Positions 43,221 to 52,079 of a stretch of 64,000 nt of DNA are shown here, in pieces (the first letter of the stretch is position 1; the number at the start of each line of letters is the position of its first letter). Position numbers and translations under genes: made by a program. The notes beneath the pieces were generated by a model. It was not told the origin of the DNA, ran no database searches, and was given only the letters and a program-made list of their open reading frames with translations. Source of the DNA: Bradyrhizobium sp. WSM3983 (GTDB lineage Bacteria > Pseudomonadota > Alphaproteobacteria > Rhizobiales > Xanthobacteraceae); the NCBI RefSeq assembly GCF_000473045.1, contig NZ_AXAY01000040.1:260-64259 (forward strand), in the 5' to 3' direction.

Positions 43221-43829
43221 TCACAGACCCGCAGCGAGCGCGAGACGCATCAGTTCGGACATACTGCGCGCGCCCGTCTTCGCCATGAGATTGGCACGGT
43301 AGACCTCGACCGTGCGCGGACTGATGCTGAGCTCATGCGCGATGACCTTGTTGATCTTGCCGGCCACGAGCCCCTGCAGCACGTCGCGCTCGCGGGGCGA
43401 TAGGTCTGCGAGCCGCGCCCCGGCCTGCTTTCGCCGTGAATTTTCGCCCAGAGCGGATGGATGGGTATCGAGCGCGGCGCGGACCGCGTCCAAGAGCGCC
43501 GCATCATCGAACGGCTTTTCAATGAAATCCGCAGCACCCGCCTTCATCGCCTCAACGGCAAGCGCAACGTCGCCGTGGCCGGTGATCAGGATCACCGCAC
43601 TGGCTGCTCCTTCGCGTTTCAACTTCCTGACCAGCTCGATGCCGCTGATGCCCGGCATGCGAATATCAGAGATGACGCAGCTTAAAAGCTCGGCCCCGCC
43701 GCCGGCCAGAAACGCATCGGCCGTCTCGTAGACCTGCGACTTGTATCCATTGACGTCGAGCAGGAACGCCAGCGAATCCCGCATCGCAGCGTCGTCGTCA
43801 ATGACGTGAATAAGCGGCTTATCGTTCAT
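43221..43829 (-). CDS. fixJ: FixJ, response regulator for oxygen-dependent fix gene control
   Basis: The product is 202 aa. The receiver domain has DDD near residue 10, the phosphoacceptor Asp in ISDIRMPG and the Lys in EKPFDD. A LuxR-type HTH follows (LSPRERDVLQGLVAG, then ISPRTVEVYRANLM). Phospho-FixJ usually activates fixK and sometimes nifA. The ATG at 43829 overlaps the fixL stop by 11 bp, as in other fixLJ operons; the longer upstream frame is inside fixL. Confidence 0.93.
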   Translation of the reverse strand: MNDKPLIHVIDDDAAMRDSLAFLLDVNGYKSQVYETADAFLAGGGAELLSCVISDIRMPGISGIELVRKLKREGAASAVILITGHGDVALAVEAMKAGAADFIEKPFDDAALLDAVRAALDTHPSALGENSRRKQAGARLADLSPRERDVLQGLVAGKINKVIAHELSISPRTVEVYRANLMAKTGARSMSELMRLALAAGL

Positions 43830-45261
43830 CAGCCGCCTCCGTTTCGGCGAAGGGCAGCGTAAAGTCAAATACGGTGCCACCGCCGTCGTTGGGACGCGCC
43901 GCGACGCGTCCGCCATGTGCTTCGACGATGGTTCGGCAGATTGAAAGACCTACACCCATGCCGTTTGCCTTGCTGGTGACGAAGGGTTGAAACAGCTTCT
44001 CGGCAATCTCCGGGGCGATGCCCGTGCCAGTATCGGTGACGGAGAAGAAGGCGAACCTGTTTTGGCGTGTGACGCCGATAGTCAGCTCGCGCCGGCTGGT
44101 CGTTTCCATCGCCTCGATGCCGTTCCTGATGAGGTTGAGCGCGACCTGCTGGATCTGGACCTTGTCGACGACGACATCGGGAAGATCGTGGTCGCAGCGC
44201 AGCGACACGCGCACGCCTTGTTCCCGGGCGCCGACCAGGGCGAGCGCTGCCGCCTCTTCGAGCAGCGTTGCCGGATTCTCGATAGTGTGCTCGGTCTCGC
44301 CTTTGGCGACGAACTCCCGCAGGCGCTTGATGATCTCGCCGGCGCGCAACACCTGGTCTGCGCTGCGCTCCATGGCGTCGCGCACGCGCTCCTTGTCAAA
44401 CTCGCCCGCCTTCAGCAGGGTCGCGGCGCCGCGCAGATAGCTTGTGATCGCGGACAATGGCTGATTGAGCTCGTGCGCGAGCGAGGACGCCATCTCACCC
44501 ATGGCGGTCAACCGCGACACATGCACCAGCTCCGACTGCAGCTCCTGCATCCGGCGTTCCTGGGTTCGGCGTTCGGTCAGATCGCGGACGAAACCGGTAA
44601 AGTAGCGCTCGGCGCCGGCCTTGGCCTCGCCGACTGCGAGTTCCATGGGAAATGTCGAACCATCCTTGCGCTCGCCGACCACGATCCGCCCGACCCCGAT
44701 GATGCGACGCTCGCCCGTGGCGTGGTAGCGATCGAGATAGCTATCGTGCCCCTGCCGGTAGGGTGTCGGCATCAGGATCGAGACATTCTTTCCGATCGCC
44801 TCCCCGGCCGACCAGCCGAAGAGGCGCTCGGCCGTGACACTGAATGATCGCATGATGCCCCGGTCATCGATCACAACCATGGCTTCCGGGACGGTATCCA
44901 GGATCGACTGAAGCTGCGCCTGCCGATATCGGGCATCTTCGGACTCTCGCCGCAGCCGGTCTCCGATCATCCCGAGGATGGGACCCATGGCCGCGAACAG
45001 GGAGACATCGATCAGGTTCGCCGGATTGCTGTAGAGGCTCGCTCCGAGGAAATATGTGCTGCTGCCGAGACAGAGGAGCGTGGCAAAGATGGCCGGCCCA
45101 CGGCCGCCGGCAAATGCCGCAAGGACGACGACCGGAATATAGATTACGGTGAAGGTCCGATCCTCGAAATAATGATGCAAGGCAAGGCGCAGAAAGAAGA
45201 TGAAAGCGGAGGCGGCGGCCGCCGCGCCGTAGCGAAGCCAAAATCGGCCTTGTGCTGTCAT
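43819..45261 (-). CDS. fixL: FixL, heme-based oxygen-sensing histidine kinase
   Basis: The product is 480 aa. Up to four N-terminal hydrophobic segments (about 12-100) precede a PAS domain (115-230), a dimerisation domain with the phospho-His H263 (LAHELNQP) and an ATPase domain (GMGVGLSICR). The heme-binding helix contains GHDSYLDRY, where His172 corresponds to proximal His200 of Bradyrhizobium FixL. The distal Arg (GVGR, R192) is conserved. The residue equivalent to His214 is Arg (ERRIIG instead of PHIIG), close to the heme pocket. Oxygen binding inhibits the kinase, so FixJ is phosphorylated only at low oxygen. Confidence 0.93.
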   Translation of the reverse strand: MTAQGRFWLRYGAAAAASAFIFFLRLALHHYFEDRTFTVIYIPVVVLAAFAGGRGPAIFATLLCLGSSTYFLGASLYSNPANLIDVSLFAAMGPILGMIGDRLRRESEDARYRQAQLQSILDTVPEAMVVIDDRGIMRSFSVTAERLFGWSAGEAIGKNVSILMPTPYRQGHDSYLDRYHATGERRIIGVGRIVVGERKDGSTFPMELAVGEAKAGAERYFTGFVRDLTERRTQERRMQELQSELVHVSRLTAMGEMASSLAHELNQPLSAITSYLRGAATLLKAGEFDKERVRDAMERSADQVLRAGEIIKRLREFVAKGETEHTIENPATLLEEAAALALVGAREQGVRVSLRCDHDLPDVVVDKVQIQQVALNLIRNGIEAMETTSRRELTIGVTRQNRFAFFSVTDTGTGIAPEIAEKLFQPFVTSKANGMGVGLSICRTIVEAHGGRVAARPNDGGGTVFDFTLPFAETEAADER

Positions 45262-45362
45262 TCAGTGACCCGATGCGGCAACGAACGCGTCTTTGCGAGA
45301 ATGGACGTGATCGCCTCATAGCACGACTGGCCGTCCTTTCGACAAGAGGGGGCTGGAAGACA

Positions 45363-45572
45363 CTAGTCTTTTGCGGACCACGGACGCCAGTGCGTCGGAT
45401 CAATGACGACCCGCTCACGGGTCGTATCCTTGATCCAGCCGCTCGGAGTGCGACGACAGGCGAAGATCAGCGCATGCACGCGATTGCCTTCGATCACGGC
45501 GAGCTCGAGCGCTCGCTCGTACGGGGCCGTCGAAATCGCTTCCCACACTGTTCGCTCGTCCATTGCCTTCAT
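45363..45572 (-). CDS. Small conserved-looking protein (69 aa)
   Basis: From the ATG at 45572 (or 45563) the frame reads DERTVWEAISTAPYERALEL and then TRERVVIDPTHWRPW. Similar short proteins are frequent in Bradyrhizobium genomes. No catalytic motif is evident. A TTGAC-N4-GTCAA box lies about 116 bp upstream, so it may respond to FixK or a related regulator. Confidence 0.6.
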   Translation of the reverse strand: MKAMDERTVWEAISTAPYERALELAVIEGNRVHALIFACRRTPSGWIKDTTRERVVIDPTHWRPWSAKD

Positions 45573-45657
45573 CTCGCAGGCTATCCTCGCCCGCCCGGGG
45601 CGCATGCGACGGTCGTGCATCCAGCCTCTTGGCGGAGCTGCTCTAAAGAGTGCAACA

Positions 45658-46020
45658 CTAGCAAGGCTTGCCGCCGGGGCATTGACGCAGGTCAAGGACC
45701 ATGCGCCGCCGTGCTCCGTCAAAGGCGGTCATCGTCGTTCTGCTTGCGTCACACAAAAAGGCCATGACGCCAGGCGCGCCCGTGCGGCTCCCCAAGATCT
45801 CGCCGGCGAGAACGTAGCGCAGCACGATGTGGCGGCCCCGAGGCTGTTTGTCTTCAACGCGCAAATGCAATCGCACGAAGAACGACTTCGGATCGGCCCC
45901 TGCTTTAAGACAGCGGCGTCCTTCTCATATCGGACATAGTGCGCCTCGCTCAAGATCTCGTTGAGCTCTCCAGGTGCAAGCCCGGTGAAGAACGGAATTT
46001 CGCCGAACCGATTGATTGCC
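45658..46020 (-). pseudogene. Broken Crp/Fnr-family regulator gene
   Basis: The first frame reads IPFFTGLAPGELNEILSEAH then YVRYEKDAAVLKQG. After a frameshift near 45900 it continues DPKSFFVRLHLRVEDKQPRG and YVLAGEILG. This is the N-terminal sensor domain of a Crp/Fnr regulator. The HTH domain is missing and no start is visible. It lies divergent from pseudoazurin, where a nitrogen-oxide or oxygen regulator would be expected. Confidence 0.7.
45682..45695 (-). promoter_or_regulatory. FixK/Fnr-type palindrome
   Basis: TTGACGCAGGTCAA is a perfect palindrome of the TTGAC-N4-GTCAA form. It is centred about 116 bp upstream of the 69-aa gene and inside the decayed regulator gene. The distance is long for a class II site. 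Confidence 0.5.
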
Positions 46021-46081
46021 GGCGTTTTCTCTACAGCGGCAGCTCCATGCTGGTCATAAGACAGGAGATTCGTTGGAAAAT

Positions 46082-46095
46082 TTGCGTCAGCTCAA
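46082..46095 (+). promoter_or_regulatory. Candidate FixK/NnrR-type box of pseudoazurin
   Basis: TTGCGTCAGCTCAA keeps the TTG-N8-CAA core with degenerate inner bases. It is centred about 66 bp upstream of the pseudoazurin ATG. The match is weaker than the fix boxes. Confidence 0.45.
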
Positions 46096-46154
46096 ATCTC
46101 GACCGTCGATCCAGCGCTAATGAGTGGGCCGTGAACGCGAGACGACAGGAGATC

Positions 46155-46613
46155 ATGATGCACAAGGCGCTGCTTCTGGCTGCCGCAGCGATGCTGACCG
46201 TGACGAGCTTCGCTGCTGCCGCCGAAATCGAGGTCAAGATGCTGAACAAAGGTTCAGACGGCGGCATCATGGTGTTCGAGCCGGCGCTGGTCAAAATCGA
46301 TCCCGGCGACACGGTCAAATTCGTTGCCGCCGACAAAGGACACAATGCCGCGAGCATCAAGGGCATGCTCCCGGACGGCGCGGTTCCCTTCGTCGGCAAG
46401 AATGGCGAAGACATCAGTGTGAAATTCGATCAGGCCGGCGTCTATGGTGTGAAGTGCCTGCCACATTACGCCATGGGCATGGTGGCGATGATCGTGGTCG
46501 GGACGCCGACCAACATCGAGCAGGCCAAAGCGGTGCCGCAGGTCGGCAAGGCCAAGCAGATTTTTGCGACGCTGTTCGAGAGAGTGGAGGCCGCCAAGAT
46601 CCTCTCCAGGTAG
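46155..46613 (+). CDS. Pseudoazurin, periplasmic blue copper protein
   Basis: The product is 152 aa. A signal peptide (HKALLLAAAAMLTVTSFAAA) is followed by a mature domain beginning AEIEVKMLNKG. Copper ligands are visible: His in DKGHNAAS, and Cys, His, Met in YGVKCLPHYAMGM. Pseudoazurin donates electrons to nitrite or nitrous-oxide reductase or to terminal oxidases. AGGAG precedes the double-Met start. A degenerate nnrS follows. A second, dead copy of the same module lies at 51041-51780. Confidence 0.92.
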   Translation: MMHKALLLAAAAMLTVTSFAAAAEIEVKMLNKGSDGGIMVFEPALVKIDPGDTVKFVAADKGHNAASIKGMLPDGAVPFVGKNGEDISVKFDQAGVYGVKCLPHYAMGMVAMIVVGTPTNIEQAKAVPQVGKAKQIFATLFERVEAAKILSR

Positions 46614-46625
46614 GAGACGTCCCGT

Positions 46626-46960
46626 ATGTCGGTCGCGCGCCTTCGCAACTATGAGGGACGCACGCCGTCGTGCTATACATTCCGCGTTCTTCCTGCTGGG
46701 CTTGATCTATTCCGGCGCGGTGATCCCACTGTGGCTGGGCGTATTCGCGGGAGACCTTGTTCCCCACGAGCTTTGCACCACGCTACTGGCATGTCGACGA
46801 AATGCTGCTCGGCTACGTCGCGACGATCCTCGGCGGGTTTTCTGCTTACGGCGGCTCCGAACGGACCGGGCGGCTTCCGCTGCAGGGCACGCTGCTCGTG
46901 CCCTGCTCCACCTGGCTCGCTGGACGGAACGTGGTCGTCTTAATGTCGTCGATCGGATGA
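46626..46960 (+). pseudogene. nnrS remnant downstream of pseudoazurin
   Basis: Pieces in three frames read MSVARLRNYEG, FFLLGLIYSGAVIPLWLGVF, YWHVDEMLLGYVATILGGF and GRLPLQGTLLV. These match the first two or three helices of NnrS, a heme/copper membrane protein linked to nitric oxide tolerance. Frameshifts and the lack of the remaining ~300 residues show inactivation. It sits 10 bp after pseudoazurin. Confidence 0.65.
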
Positions 46961-47292
46961 CCGGCCGGCCGGCCGGCGATCGACGCAGCATTTCCCGCTT
47001 TCCGACGCGGTCAGGCGAGCTGTCGAACGTCTGGAATGAAGCGCGCCTACAAGGTTTCTATGCGGCAAATGCAGAAACAAAAGAAGATGAGCAGTGCAGA
47101 GCCACTTCAATTGTTGGCTTATCCAGGCAAAAGCAAAGTGCTTAGCGACCTCGCTGCGAGCGCCCTTCGGCGCTCGGCCGCCCACTATGCGCAGCGAGGA
47201 ACTTCAAAGTTACCGAGCTTAACGGCCGCCGCCCGGCACAAGCTCGTGCTATCAACGGGCCCTGTTATTTTCTCATGTTAATATGACCATTT
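46961..47292. other. Intergenic stretch, no supported gene
   Basis: Only short unrelated frames are present between the nnrS remnant and the PIN-like gene. Confidence 0.4.
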
Positions 47293-47898
47293 TCAGCTGC
47301 CACGGGAGCGTTGCCGCCCGCGGCGATCTTGATCGCCGCCCACGTCATTCTCCGCATTGGTCACATTGAATTTTTCGTGCATCCACGTAACGAAGCTCTC
47401 GGTCCCCATCAAATCAATGTCGAATTCGTTTTCCAACTGTATGGCTATCCGCGCCTTATTGTCGTCGACAAGCACGACAGCGGCCTCGCCGTCCGCAAGC
47501 ACACTTTCGACGACGTCAAGCACCTGAAGGACACTCTTCTCTCCACGCCCCTTCCAGGACGGCTTCAACTCGGGTTTTGAGCCGGCGAGCGTCCATGCCT
47601 CCATCGCCTTCGCGTATTCAATACCTTCGTGTGTCTCGACAATGTGGATACGGTTCTCATTGCGCTTGAACCAGTCAGTAATTGTTGCGCGGTGTTCAAG
47701 CCGCTGATCGTCACCTGGATTGGGGGGGCGAGTTGCCTCCGTCTTGACCATGTCTGGAATCCACACATCGGCATTCGGTACGAATAGCCAGTCCAGCGCA
47801 TCGCTTCCGATCATTGCGAGGAGAGAAATCGGACCCGTAGCAGGAATCAGGATCCGCGACCTACGCTCGTGCTCGACTGTGAGCTCTTCTGCGCTCAT
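47293..47898 (-). CDS. PIN-like domain protein, possible toxin
   Basis: The product is 201 aa. It begins with a hydrophobic strand and helix (SRILIPATGPISLLAMIG), then WIPDMVKTEATR, an acidic VLVDDNKARIA and DIDLMGTESFVTWM near the C-terminus. The order resembles PIN ribonucleases, with D in VDDNKARI and D/E in LMGTESF as acidic-site candidates, but the usual first Asp is replaced by the ATGP segment. A small upstream gene overlaps its start (ATGA), as in toxin-antitoxin pairs. Confidence 0.55.
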   Translation of the reverse strand: MSAEELTVEHERRSRILIPATGPISLLAMIGSDALDWLFVPNADVWIPDMVKTEATRPPNPGDDQRLEHRATITDWFKRNENRIHIVETHEGIEYAKAMEAWTLAGSKPELKPSWKGRGEKSVLQVLDVVESVLADGEAAVVLVDDNKARIAIQLENEFDIDLMGTESFVTWMHEKFNVTNAENDVGGDQDRRGRQRSRGS

Positions 47899-48035
47899 TT
47901 GAGACCCAGCCTCCGTTCGACGGCCGCAATCTCGGCGTGGACAGCTTCCCTATTGCGGCCGCTCAAGGCCGCATCGGCCATCGCAAGCGCAAGGCTCTTG
48001 CGGTCGGAGGTCATATACCCAAGCGGGTCGCGCAT
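47895..48035 (-). CDS. Small protein coupled to the PIN-like gene
   Basis: A 46-aa frame reads MRDPLGYMTSDRKSLALAMA then REAVHAEIAAVERRLGLK, a helical product. Its stop overlaps the PIN-like start by four bases (ATGA). It is short for an antitoxin and no DNA-binding motif is seen; the assignment rests on coupling only. Confidence 0.45.
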   Translation of the reverse strand: MRDPLGYMTSDRKSLALAMADAALSGRNREAVHAEIAAVERRLGLK

Positions 48036-48047
48036 CGGCACGCGTCT

Positions 48048-49108
48048 TCAGTCAAATTTATAGGAGGCCTGGAAGAACGTGCCCCACCGTTCCATGCGGT
48101 ATTTCGCAAGAGCAGGCGTCTGAATTTGAGCACCCTGCCGGTTGGCGTTGAAGGTCACATCGCTGTCCTTTTTGGTCCACATTGACCAATATCTGCCACC
48201 AACTCCGATGCTGACATATTTGGTGAGGAAGTACGATATCGCCCCTTCCACCTGAAGGCCTCGCCACCGTCTCCGCGCTGATCGTAGAACGTTGTCTCTG
48301 AGGGGAGGAGATGGTTGTCACGACCACTGAACTCGGTCCATGGCAGGTAAGCAATTTCGGCGCTCACGCGCCAGCGTTCAAGCACCAAAGCGGCGCCAAG
48401 GCCGATGCGCGGCGCATTCCAATTGGTGTCTTGACTGTCGACGAGCAGCCGCTGCCGCAGGAACGACCCGTTGCATGGCCAGGTCAGCGAGGACGACGAG
48501 GCCTGCACGCAACCTGTCGAATCAGACTTCTGGGCGTGGTAGGTCCATCCGACAAATGCGCCGAGCTTATGCCGCGGAAAGCCGGCAAAGGTCCCGTCCC
48601 GGAATTCGTTGTGATTGGCGATGGCGCCGCGATTGCTTTGCCAAGCGGCGCCTCCTTTGACGTAGGCCAGCGTGTGGCCCTGCGGGCCAAAAGCGTAACC
48701 CACACGACCGGTTCCCGTGGCAAGGACGCTTGGACCTGCGTTGCAGGTTGCGATCACAACAACGCTGGAGAAGGCAAGACAGGTGTTTGTGCCGTCCGAG
48801 ACAGCACGGCTTGCCTCCAGTTCGAGGCCGAACACCCAGCGGTCCCTCTGCCAGTTGTAGCCGAGCTGTCCGCCGGCCAGGAATGCAGGCGTGTCAACGA
48901 CGTCCCCGTAAATTGACGGGCCATAGGGATCGCTGAACGACGTCCGGCCGTAGCCCCCGCCGACGTGTCCGCCGATATATCCTCCGGTCCAGCTCCACAG
49001 TTTGGGCGGGGCCTTTGCTGCCGGCCTAAGATCTGTTGAATTGACCGCTCCGCTTGCAACGAGCGCAGCTGTTGCGGCACCCCAGGTGAGAACTCCAAAT
49101 CGCATCAC
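48048..49108 (-). pseudogene. Outer-membrane beta-barrel protein, single frameshift
   Basis: A signal-like N-terminus (LTWGAATAALVASGAVNS) is followed by WTGGYIGGHVGGGYGRTSF and alternating barrel strands, as in Omp25/RopB-like porins of rhizobia. Near 48250 the frame breaks: GGEAF is followed by RWKGRY in the first frame, while the second frame gives VEGAISYFLTKYVSIGVGG and ends FFQASYKFD, a typical barrel C-terminus ending in an aromatic-x. One missing C would explain it, so either recent inactivation or a sequencing error. A truncated copy lies at 17456-17660. Confidence 0.8.
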
Positions 49109-49897
49109 GACCTCACAATGCGCGTCATCATCGAACGAAGGCTGATGACACTCAGAAATTTGCGCCCGTCCTTCGGTGGACCGAGTGCGACATCTGCTTC
49201 AGGCGTGTCGCCACAGCGCATGCATCAGCGACACAGGGACATGGAAATGCGTCGAAGCTCACCGCCTGCGACGGGCAGAGGGTCTCATCGCAATCCAAGA
49301 TCGTTGCGTGCTGATGCTGTTACACCGTCTTACACACGCAGCCTTCGCGACTGCAGGATTGAGGCCAGCGCCAAACCGGCCTTCATTGCCTCTGGCTTGT
49401 CGCGCGCAATGTCGCGTTCGCGATAGCTTGGCGAGCTTCGGACAAGCCGTGCGTTTGTTTTCGGACATAAGAAGCTAGGGCGCCGCTACCCGCCTCCGAC
49501 CGCACGAGTGCCTCTGCACAGTGACCATGACTCTTTGGAAGCGTCGCGTTCTCTTCGCCCATTTCGGCGCGGGCCTTGTTCTGTAGCGAACGTCCATTTG
49601 ATGCGGGAGCGTGCCGGCATCCCGCTGCCGTTCCCAAGGGGTGATCTCGCGGCGCGATCGGCTAGATCATTGATCCAGCGATAGGCATTTTCCGCACAAG
49701 ACGCTCAATCCCGATCTCAATCATATCGAGCCAGCTTGCACCCTTGGAGGTGTCGTGGAAGTCCGAGCCGCCGCAAGATTCGCCTGGCTTCGGCGGGCGG
49801 GAATGTCTGAACAGGGCGCCGGCGACGTGGGTCGATAATGATCCTGCGCGATGCCGATAGATGTCACCGCAGGCGTCTTGCCAGCGAGAATCGGTCG
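49109..49897. other. Stretch without a convincing gene
   Basis: Short frames on both strands (for example minus 49383-49637) have no recognisable domain. The minus-strand frame 49662-50090 may hold a shifted continuation of the next gene (YGGPRQLHAGV) but is not otherwise supported. Confidence 0.4.
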
Positions 49898-50236
49898 TCA
49901 GCTTCGAGAGGTCATAGAACAAGACGGCCGAACGCGGGCCAGTGATGGCGACGCCGGCATGCAATTGCCGCGGGCCGCCGTACAGCTGCAGAGCGCTTCC
50001 AGGATCTCGTCGGTGGTCACCGGCGCCTTGAGCCCTGCGGAAGCCCTGAGCGGCGCGCACCACGCGATCGCGGTCGCAGCCGGTGCCCATGAGGCCAGGA
50101 TGGCGCGCTTCTCGGAAATGCTGAGGCCCGGGTGTGAGACTGCATCCCGCGGGTGCTCGAACGCGACGCCGGGATGAAGCAAAGAGTAGAAATCGACAAT
50201 GTTGCCGTCGGGAGCGACCCTCGGCCGCATGGTCAC
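49898..50236 (-). CDS. Small protein next to hsp20, possibly frameshifted
   Basis: The first ~80 residues (VAPDGNIVDFYSLLHPGVAF, then SISEKRAILASWAP and APVTTDEILEAL) look like a family of short proteins found beside small heat-shock genes in Bradyrhizobium. After EALCS the sequence becomes atypical while the adjacent frame offers YGGPRQ, which suggests a one-base shift. It lies 83 bp downstream of hsp20, same strand, probably cotranscribed. Function unknown. Confidence 0.55.
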   Translation of the reverse strand: MTMRPRVAPDGNIVDFYSLLHPGVAFEHPRDAVSHPGLSISEKRAILASWAPAATAIAWCAPLRASAGLKAPVTTDEILEALCSCTAARGNCMPASPSLARVRPSCSMTSRS

Positions 50237-50319
50237 CTCCTGATCCAGGACGAGTTACAGCATCCGCCGCGCGGGTCCGCGCGGCGGCAATTTGAGATTT
50301 TTCAGATTTTCGGGACCGA

Positions 50320-50772
50320 TCAGGCGACCCGGGATTCGATGTGTGTGAAATTGCTCGCGGCGACGTCGCTGATCGCGATGCGGCGCGGCTTCATCGCCTC
50401 GGGGATCTCCCGCTGCAGGTCGATGACGAGCAGACCGTTCTCGAAGCGGGCGCCCTTGACCTCGACATGCTCGGCGAGCGTGAACTGGCGCTTGACATTG
50501 CGTGCCGAGATGCCGCGATGCAGGTAGGTCTTCTCTTCCTTCTCGCTCTTGCGGCCCTCGAGGGTCAGGACGTTCTGCTCGACCGTCAGCGCGACCTCGT
50601 CCGGCGTGAATCCGGCAAGGGCCACCGAGATCTGGAAACGGTTCTCGTCGAGACGTTCGATGTTGTAAGGGGGATAGCTCTCTTCGGCGGCCCGCTGGAC
50701 CTCGTCGAGAACGTCGAAAAGACGGTCGAAGCCGATGGCGGACCTCCCGAGGGGAGTCCAATCATACCTCAT
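50320..50772 (-). CDS. Hsp20 small heat-shock protein
   Basis: The product is 150 aa. The alpha-crystallin domain spans about 35-130 with YPPYNIERLDENRFQISVAL, LEGRK and a C-terminal FENGLLVIDLQREIPE; an IxI-like tail motif is PRRIAI. It is an ATP-independent chaperone of the class A type found in rhizobia. The ATG at 50772 follows an AGGAGGA site that is enclosed in a ROSE-type hairpin. Confidence 0.93.
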   Translation of the reverse strand: MRYDWTPLGRSAIGFDRLFDVLDEVQRAAEESYPPYNIERLDENRFQISVALAGFTPDEVALTVEQNVLTLEGRKSEKEEKTYLHRGISARNVKRQFTLAEHVEVKGARFENGLLVIDLQREIPEAMKPRRIAISDVAASNFTHIESRVA

Positions 50773-50850
50773 AGCCAAATCCTCCTTGGAGCAAGATGGG
50801 TACGAGCAGGCTCCGGACATCGTCCAGCGCCCGACTCATTCGCGGGACCC
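50773..50850 (-). promoter_or_regulatory. ROSE-type RNA thermosensor ahead of hsp20
   Basis: On the minus strand CTTGCTCCAAGGAGGAT (50795-50779) puts the Shine-Dalgarno AGGAGGA opposite TTGCTCC. This is the conserved UUGCU/SD hairpin of ROSE elements, which melts on heat shock and frees translation. Further GC-rich upstream sequence to about 50850 would form the supporting stems. Only the 3' hairpin was checked by eye. Confidence 0.75.
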
Positions 50851-51040
50851 CGAGGTTATCCCGATCGCCGCGGCGGCGACGCCGAAAAATTAAGAAGGCC
50901 GGACAAGGTTTCAAGGGCGCGGCGCGATTTATCCCGGCAAGGACTCACGTTGGTTAGCTCCTCCACTCGTGCTCCGCGGTCAAACATCCTGGATATCGTC
51001 GAAGTCCGTCAACGCGAGGCGACAGGAGATCACAACGCAC

Positions 51041-51470
51041 ATGGCGCTGCTTCTGGATGCCGCAGCGATGCTGACGGTGCGAACTTCGCTGCTGCGGCCG
51101 CAAATCGAGGTCAAGATGCTGAACAAAGAGTCAGACGGCGGCGTAATGGTGTAGCCGGCGCAGGTGAAAATCGAACCCGGCGACACCGTCAATTTCGTTG
51201 GCGCCGACAAGGGACACAATACCACGAGCATCAAGGGCATGCTGCCTGACGGCGCGGCTCCCTTCGTCGGTAAGAATGGCGAAGACATGAGCGTGAAATT
51301 CGATCAGGCCGGCGTCTAGGCGGGAAGTGCCTGCTGCATTACGCCGTGGGCTTGGTGGCGATGATCGTGGTCCGCACGCCGACCAACATCGAGCAGACCA
51401 AGGCGGTGCCGCAGGTCGGCAAGGTCCAAGCAGACGTTTGCGACGCTGTTCGAGAAATGAAAGCCGTCAA
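51041..51470 (+). pseudogene. Second, inactivated pseudoazurin copy
   Basis: The sequence parallels 46155-46613: MALLLDAAAMLTV, IEVKMLNKESDGGVMV, then an in-frame TAG, KIEPGDTVNFVGADKGHN, GMLPDGAAPFVGKNGED, a second TAG after QAGV, and a frameshift that removes the Cys-His-Met copper loop. The signal peptide is also shifted. Similarity starts before the ATG (GAGGCGACAGGAGATCA), so the duplication includes the leader. Confidence 0.85.
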
Positions 51471-51497
51471 GACCCCCTCCAAGGAGGAGAAGTCCGT

Positions 51498-51780
51498 ATG
51501 TCGGTCCCGCGTCTTCGCAACTATCAAGGTCCCGCGGCCCCCCTACAGCTTCTGCATTCTTCCTGCTGGGCTTGATCTCTGCCGGCGCGTTGATCCCGCT
51601 GTGGCTGGGCGTATTCGCGGGAGACCTTCGAGGAAATGCTGTTCGGCTACCTCGCCGCGATGCTCGGGCGGCTTTTGCATACGACCGTTCCGAACTGGAC
51701 CGGCCGCGCTTTTCGCTGCCGGGCACGCCGAGAGTGCCGGTCTCCACCCCGGACGGATCGCGGTGTTCTTATCGCCGTCA
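51498..51780 (+). pseudogene. Second nnrS remnant
   Basis: It parallels 46626-46960: MSVPRLRNYQGPA, FLLGLISAGALIPLWLGVF, EEMLFGYLAAMLGRLL and PNWTGRAFRC in shifting frames. It lacks the segment around the conserved WH and all later helices. Together with 51041-51470 it forms a duplicated pseudoazurin-nnrS block. Confidence 0.65.
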
Positions 51781-52079
51781 ATCGGATGCGCGGCTCCCTG
51801 TGCGATCGATGCGGCATGTCTCGCTTTCCTTGCGAGGAGGATTTGTCGCAACCGCATCGGGGGCCGACCTCGATGACGAGATCGGGCAAGAGCTGATGCG
51901 CTGGCGAATGTCGGCGTATTCAGCCGTAGAAAGAAGATCGTCTTCGAGAACGAGCCGTCCCTCTTGATTGGACATGATGCCCGGAAACCCGGCGGGGAAA
52001 ATCTGTGAGCGAGCGCATTCAGCAGCATCCCTTATGCGATGGCAGGATCGGGTGATGTGCGCTTCAAGACCTGCCAACC
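51781..52079. other. Intergenic stretch before hipA
   Basis: No gene or regulatory site was recognised. Confidence 0.35.
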
